Assembly: GCA_030789695.1 (NCBI GenBank)
Contig: CM061141.1
Span: 326,415,938-326,479,937 of the forward strand
DNA: 64,000 bases
Origin: Scilla litardierei
Lineage: Eukaryota > Streptophyta > Magnoliopsida > Asparagales > Asparagaceae
Direction of reading: 5' to 3'
Shown: positions 61,000-64,000 of the stretch, one piece after another
Layout of the letters: each line of letters begins with the position of its first letter
Numbering within the stretch: position 1 is the first letter of the stretch
Notes under the pieces: model-generated
The model's input: the letters and a program-made list of their open reading frames with translations, nothing else
Told to the model about the DNA's origin: nothing
The model's database searches: none
Position numbers and translations under genes: made by a program

Positions 61000-61560
61000 G
61001 GATGATTGGGTATATCGATTTCTACCCTCCTTTGACGACAGTCAATGGTGGCATGAAATGATCTCAACCAGTCCATCCCAAGAAGTCGGCAAAGGGATCT
61101 CGTCTACAAATCACAACAGATCATTGGAGGCATCCGATAGCTACCGGTAGTGAAACTGCAAGCGGTCTCGACCTTCCAACGGGAGTCAGAGGTTCAACAG
61201 TGATAGCATGTGTTTGAACGAAACGACTGGCCAAGAAGCAATGTGTAGCTCCTGAGTCGAACAGTGTGAGGGCAGGTTTACCGGCTATTAAGACGGTACC
61301 TACCGTGATGAGAATCAAGTCTAAGCTTACGATTTCTAAATATTAGAGTATGTAGCTTAGTGAAAAAATCACATACCTGTGATTACTTGGCCCGTAGCTT
61401 CGGCTTCTTCCACTGTCATGGTATAAGCTTGGCGTCTCTGGGGCGCCTGTCGTGGAGTCTGCTGGTACACTTGCTGCTGAGGAGGGAGTAGTTGACGTTG
61501 CTGAGCAGATGGTGGTGGTCGCTTCCGTTGTGGAACTCGAACTTCTGGTGGTCGAAAATT
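61000..61560 (-). pseudogene. Gypsy gag C-terminus and aspartic protease remnant (Tekay-like), with an intron-like gap
   Basis: Minus strand: a Gln/Pro-rich gag end (QQRQLLPPQQQVYQQTPRQ) leads to AYTMTVEEAEATGQVIT, the usual approach to protease in plant chromoviruses. The frame is interrupted by 77 bases (61376-61300) that begin GTATGTG and end GGTAG. It resumes as TVLIAGKPALTLFDSGATH, where DSGATH holds the catalytic aspartate, then RFVQTHAITVEPLTPVG. A frame break follows, and a third piece (GMDWL-like, then ATIDCRQRRVEIDIPNHPKF) runs to a stop near 60950. RT, RNase H and integrase are absent. Confidence 0.75.
61300..61376 (-). other. Intron-like 77-base interruption of the protease reading frame
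   Basis: On the minus strand ACAG|GTATGTG ... CACGGTAG|GTACCG. Removing it joins VIT-G-TVLI in frame. GT and AG ends are both present, though the tract before AG is not pyrimidine-rich. Confidence 0.45.
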
Positions 61561-61839
61561 CGAACGCTACTCTCCGTAGCCAGAGTTCAAGCGTAGAAAG
61601 ATTCTAAGAAGGTCAATCGAAAGGTCATCAAGCTAAAAGAAGGGTGATAGTGATGAAGATCGATGACGTTACATAATTATGATTCACGTCCTTGCGGTCC
61701 AACGGACACGTTCAGGGAAGTGACTAAGCTAGGATCACTTATGCCCAGTCTAGCCAGGTCGATCCACAGACTTTAGCCAAGCACATTGACCGGTATCATG
61801 GTCCATTGAAGGAAGATTATCATTCATACGAGTGCCACC

Positions 61840-64000
61840 TGTAATGGCCGGTATTTTCCTATGCGGTTAATTATTGTGTGTGCCCGTATCTTTGTTTGTT
61901 CGTCCGGATGTGTTGTGTGCGAGTTCTTTGTGCGTCGACGCGAGCGCGTCTCGGATGACTTTTTAATTTTCATGGCACGATTAATAAATTATTACACTAG
62001 TTAATTACCCTAATTAAAATATTCCTAATCAAATATTTATTAGCTTTAACATTAATTAAATTACTCTAATTAAACCCCTATTGAATCCCACCTCCATCTG
62101 TTGGTGAGATCCAACATGCAAATTTAATCTCTCCCCACAACCAGCTCATCCCTCCATCAATTTGTCTCCCCACTGTTATTATAACAGTATCACCATCGTC
62201 AACGTCTCTCCCTGCAACCTCCTTCCTCCTGCCAACAACAATTTTTCCTCCTGCAAAACAAATCCATGCAAACAAATCAACCAAAAACCCATTTCAGATC
62301 CTTGCACGATTCAACCTTCCCAAACAAATTCTCCAAGGCAGGTTCAACAAACCAAATCCCAATCTCTCAAACCAAATCCCTCCAACCAAATCAGAAAAAT
62401 TTCAGATCCAAAAATCAAATGGAGAACCAATTTCAGATCTGATAACCCAAATCCCAGATCCAACAAAGAATTTCAGATTCAAAAAAAAGAGGGGATGCAA
62501 ACAAAAACACAAATCTGAAGTATTGCAGATTCAAACCCATTTCAAATAACTTTAGAGATCCAAACCCTACAAACCCTTCATCATCAATCTCCTCTTTCCT
62601 TTCCCTTCTTCTTCTTCCTCCTTCCTCCTCCACCCTCTCCCCTAGCCAGCCGAACACCCCCAGCCCTAGCCGCCGCCGCCGGAGCTCAGCGCGCCGCCGC
62701 CCACGCCCCCGCGTCCGCCGTCGCCGCCGTGAGCCTGGAGCTCGTCGCCCGCCGGTGCAGACCCCCCGCTCGCCTGACCGCCTCGCCTGCCGCCGGAGAC
62801 CGCCGGCCATGCCCTCTTCCGCCGTGCGTAGGTGAGAGCTCCCCCTGGTTGCGTTGATGTTTGCTGCAAGCTTAGAAACGAAAAAAAATAGAAACAAAGA
62901 AAACCAAATGAAGAAGATGGCAGAGAAGAGACAGGTGGCCTGAGAAAAATAGTAAGAATTGAATAATAAGAAGAGAGAGAGAGATAGAAGTTGTTTTAGA
63001 ATGAATAAATGTTAGTCAGCCTTGCCTTTGTGATATAATAAACAAAAAAAAAAGAACAGAGTCAGAAAGAGACAGTGTGTAAGTAATAGAAATTAAATAT
63101 AGGAGGTTGGAGCATTGTTTTTAGTAGGTATGAAAGAGTTACAGAGTGTTTTTGGGTGTCAGCCCTATTAAAAGTAATAGAGAGATAATGTCAGGGGATA
63201 GTGGCAGCCTTAATAAGAGTATAGAGAGAGTATTGATTTAATAAGAAGATGAAAGGAGACATCATACAGTGTTAATGAATAATAGATGAGAAGTGTCAGC
63301 CTAGTTAAAAGAATGAAGAAGACACAGTACGAAAATAGTAGAGATATAAAGAGAGTAAGGGAGAGGGAGAGCTTGTTTATTATTATAATGTTAGTTAATT
63401 AATGTGATTTCACCATGTTAGTTGATTAATCCAATTGATTAGCTTAGTTAATTAACTTTTTGTTAATATTAGTTAGCTGTTAGCAGTAGTTAACTGTTAA
63501 CTAATTTTTAAACTGATTTTAGCATGTTAACAAGATTGTAAATTATGTTAGTGTAATAAAATTGAATAAAATTAAGTGTACCATGTTAGTGTAACGCCAT
63601 ATAAACGCCACCTAGCCAGAGAACCTGATAAGATTAGGCGAACCCAATTCGGCTGTTATTTTAATATTGCACGCATTTCATAGAAATCTAATTCAGTGAT
63701 TTGTTTAACCAAAACAGCGAACCGGACTCACCGTAACGTAACGCTCGAACCTACGACAACCGACACCACAGGAAACAGGCAAGTGATACTTGCCAGTAAT
63801 TATTTAGGCCGTGTTTTAGGCCAATTTGTAAAATTGTGTAAAAGAGACTAGGCGGTGAAATGATAGTCGCCTAGACGCCCTACTTGATCTAGTTTGACAA
63901 CGAAACTAGATCCGACACTTTACCTGCTTCCATTCATGCTGTCATGCCATGTTTAATTTCAATTAACGGTACGCAATTTATCTGCTCATTGACATGTCAT
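61840..64000 (+). mobile_element. Start of another long LTR element, continuing past the window
   Basis: TGTAATGGCCGGTATTTTCC at 61840 closely resembles the TGTAACGGCCTGTATTTTCC start of copy 1, and it breaks copy 2 abruptly after GAGTGCCACC. The following 2.1 kb (CT-rich and GC-rich leader around 62540-62830, then AG- and AT-rich sequence) is not otherwise similar to copies 1-3. No LTR end, primer site or coding domain is reached, so this is a boundary call plus LTR-like composition. Confidence 0.65.

Larger units (their letters stand above)
56603..61839 (-). mobile_element. Long-LTR Ty3/gypsy element, copy 2 (older, minus strand, truncated by a new insertion)
   Basis: On the minus strand: a 5' internal region (61839 down to about 61570) matching 11139-11330 of copy 1, gag-end and protease remnant, the same junction into the transmembrane ORF leader, the ORF itself (60461-59790), a polypurine tract (59412-59398) and a complete LTR of 2795 bases (59397-56603). 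Sequence is clearly diverged from copy 1 throughout, so it is an older relative. Its other LTR is separated by the element starting at 61840. Confidence 0.9.

Overview
This is a plant nuclear window, most likely from an angiosperm with a repeat-rich genome. It carries spliced genes with GT-AG introns, a HY5-type bZIP gene, a plant ABCC transporter, and Ty1/copia, Ty3/gypsy and CACTA elements nested in one another. No bacterial, organellar, viral, rRNA or tRNA gene was seen. The species cannot be named from the sequence.

Host genes. Three small paralogous genes on the + strand (2841, 24430, 26750) encode proteins that start M(A/S)GL(Q/K)RS and continue to GSSGLVWDD. This is the signature of the plant MAPK-substrate family of Arabidopsis At1g15400/At1g80180 (MASS). 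A four-exon HY5 orthologue lies at 30853-32960 (+), and a ten-exon full-length ABCC (MRP-type) transporter at 34161-40869 (-). The last two genes are convergent.

Region 1-24300. The window opens inside a copia element (RT-RNase H, 3' LTR from about 1392). After the first MASS-like gene, an intergenic segment of about 1.7 kb is tandemly repeated about four times, up to the promoter of the second MASS-like gene. The first repeat unit is split by a copia element with 118-bp LTRs (3652-17939). That element's pol gene is split in turn by a recent 8.8-kb insertion (7552-16356) with 3342-bp, nearly identical LTRs and a perfect 5-bp target duplication (GCTAC). The inner element is non-autonomous: it lacks reverse transcriptase and integrase but carries an open multi-transmembrane reading frame.

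Region 24300-42550. MASS-like genes 2 and 3, a repeat-rich spacer with copia LTR debris, HY5, ABCC, then a small displaced copy of an ABCC exon.

Region 42550-64000. Almost entirely nested transposons. A truncated minus-strand LTR of the long-LTR family is split by a 6.3-kb CACTA element (43213-49544, TSD TCG) that carries host gene fragments, including a PHD-finger/acetyltransferase piece. Next come a truncated minus-strand copia (LTR, primer site, gag), a sliver of another copia RNase H, and a Tat-type gypsy element reduced to LTR, gag and 90-bp tandem repeats. Inserted in that is a second, older minus-strand copy of the long-LTR family (56603-61839), which keeps a gag/protease remnant and a longer version of the transmembrane ORF. 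A further LTR starts at 61840 and runs out of the window.

The most unusual signal is the shared transmembrane ORF. It is present and open in two clearly diverged copies of a retrotransposon family that has lost its polymerase, in the position where envelope-like or captured genes usually sit.
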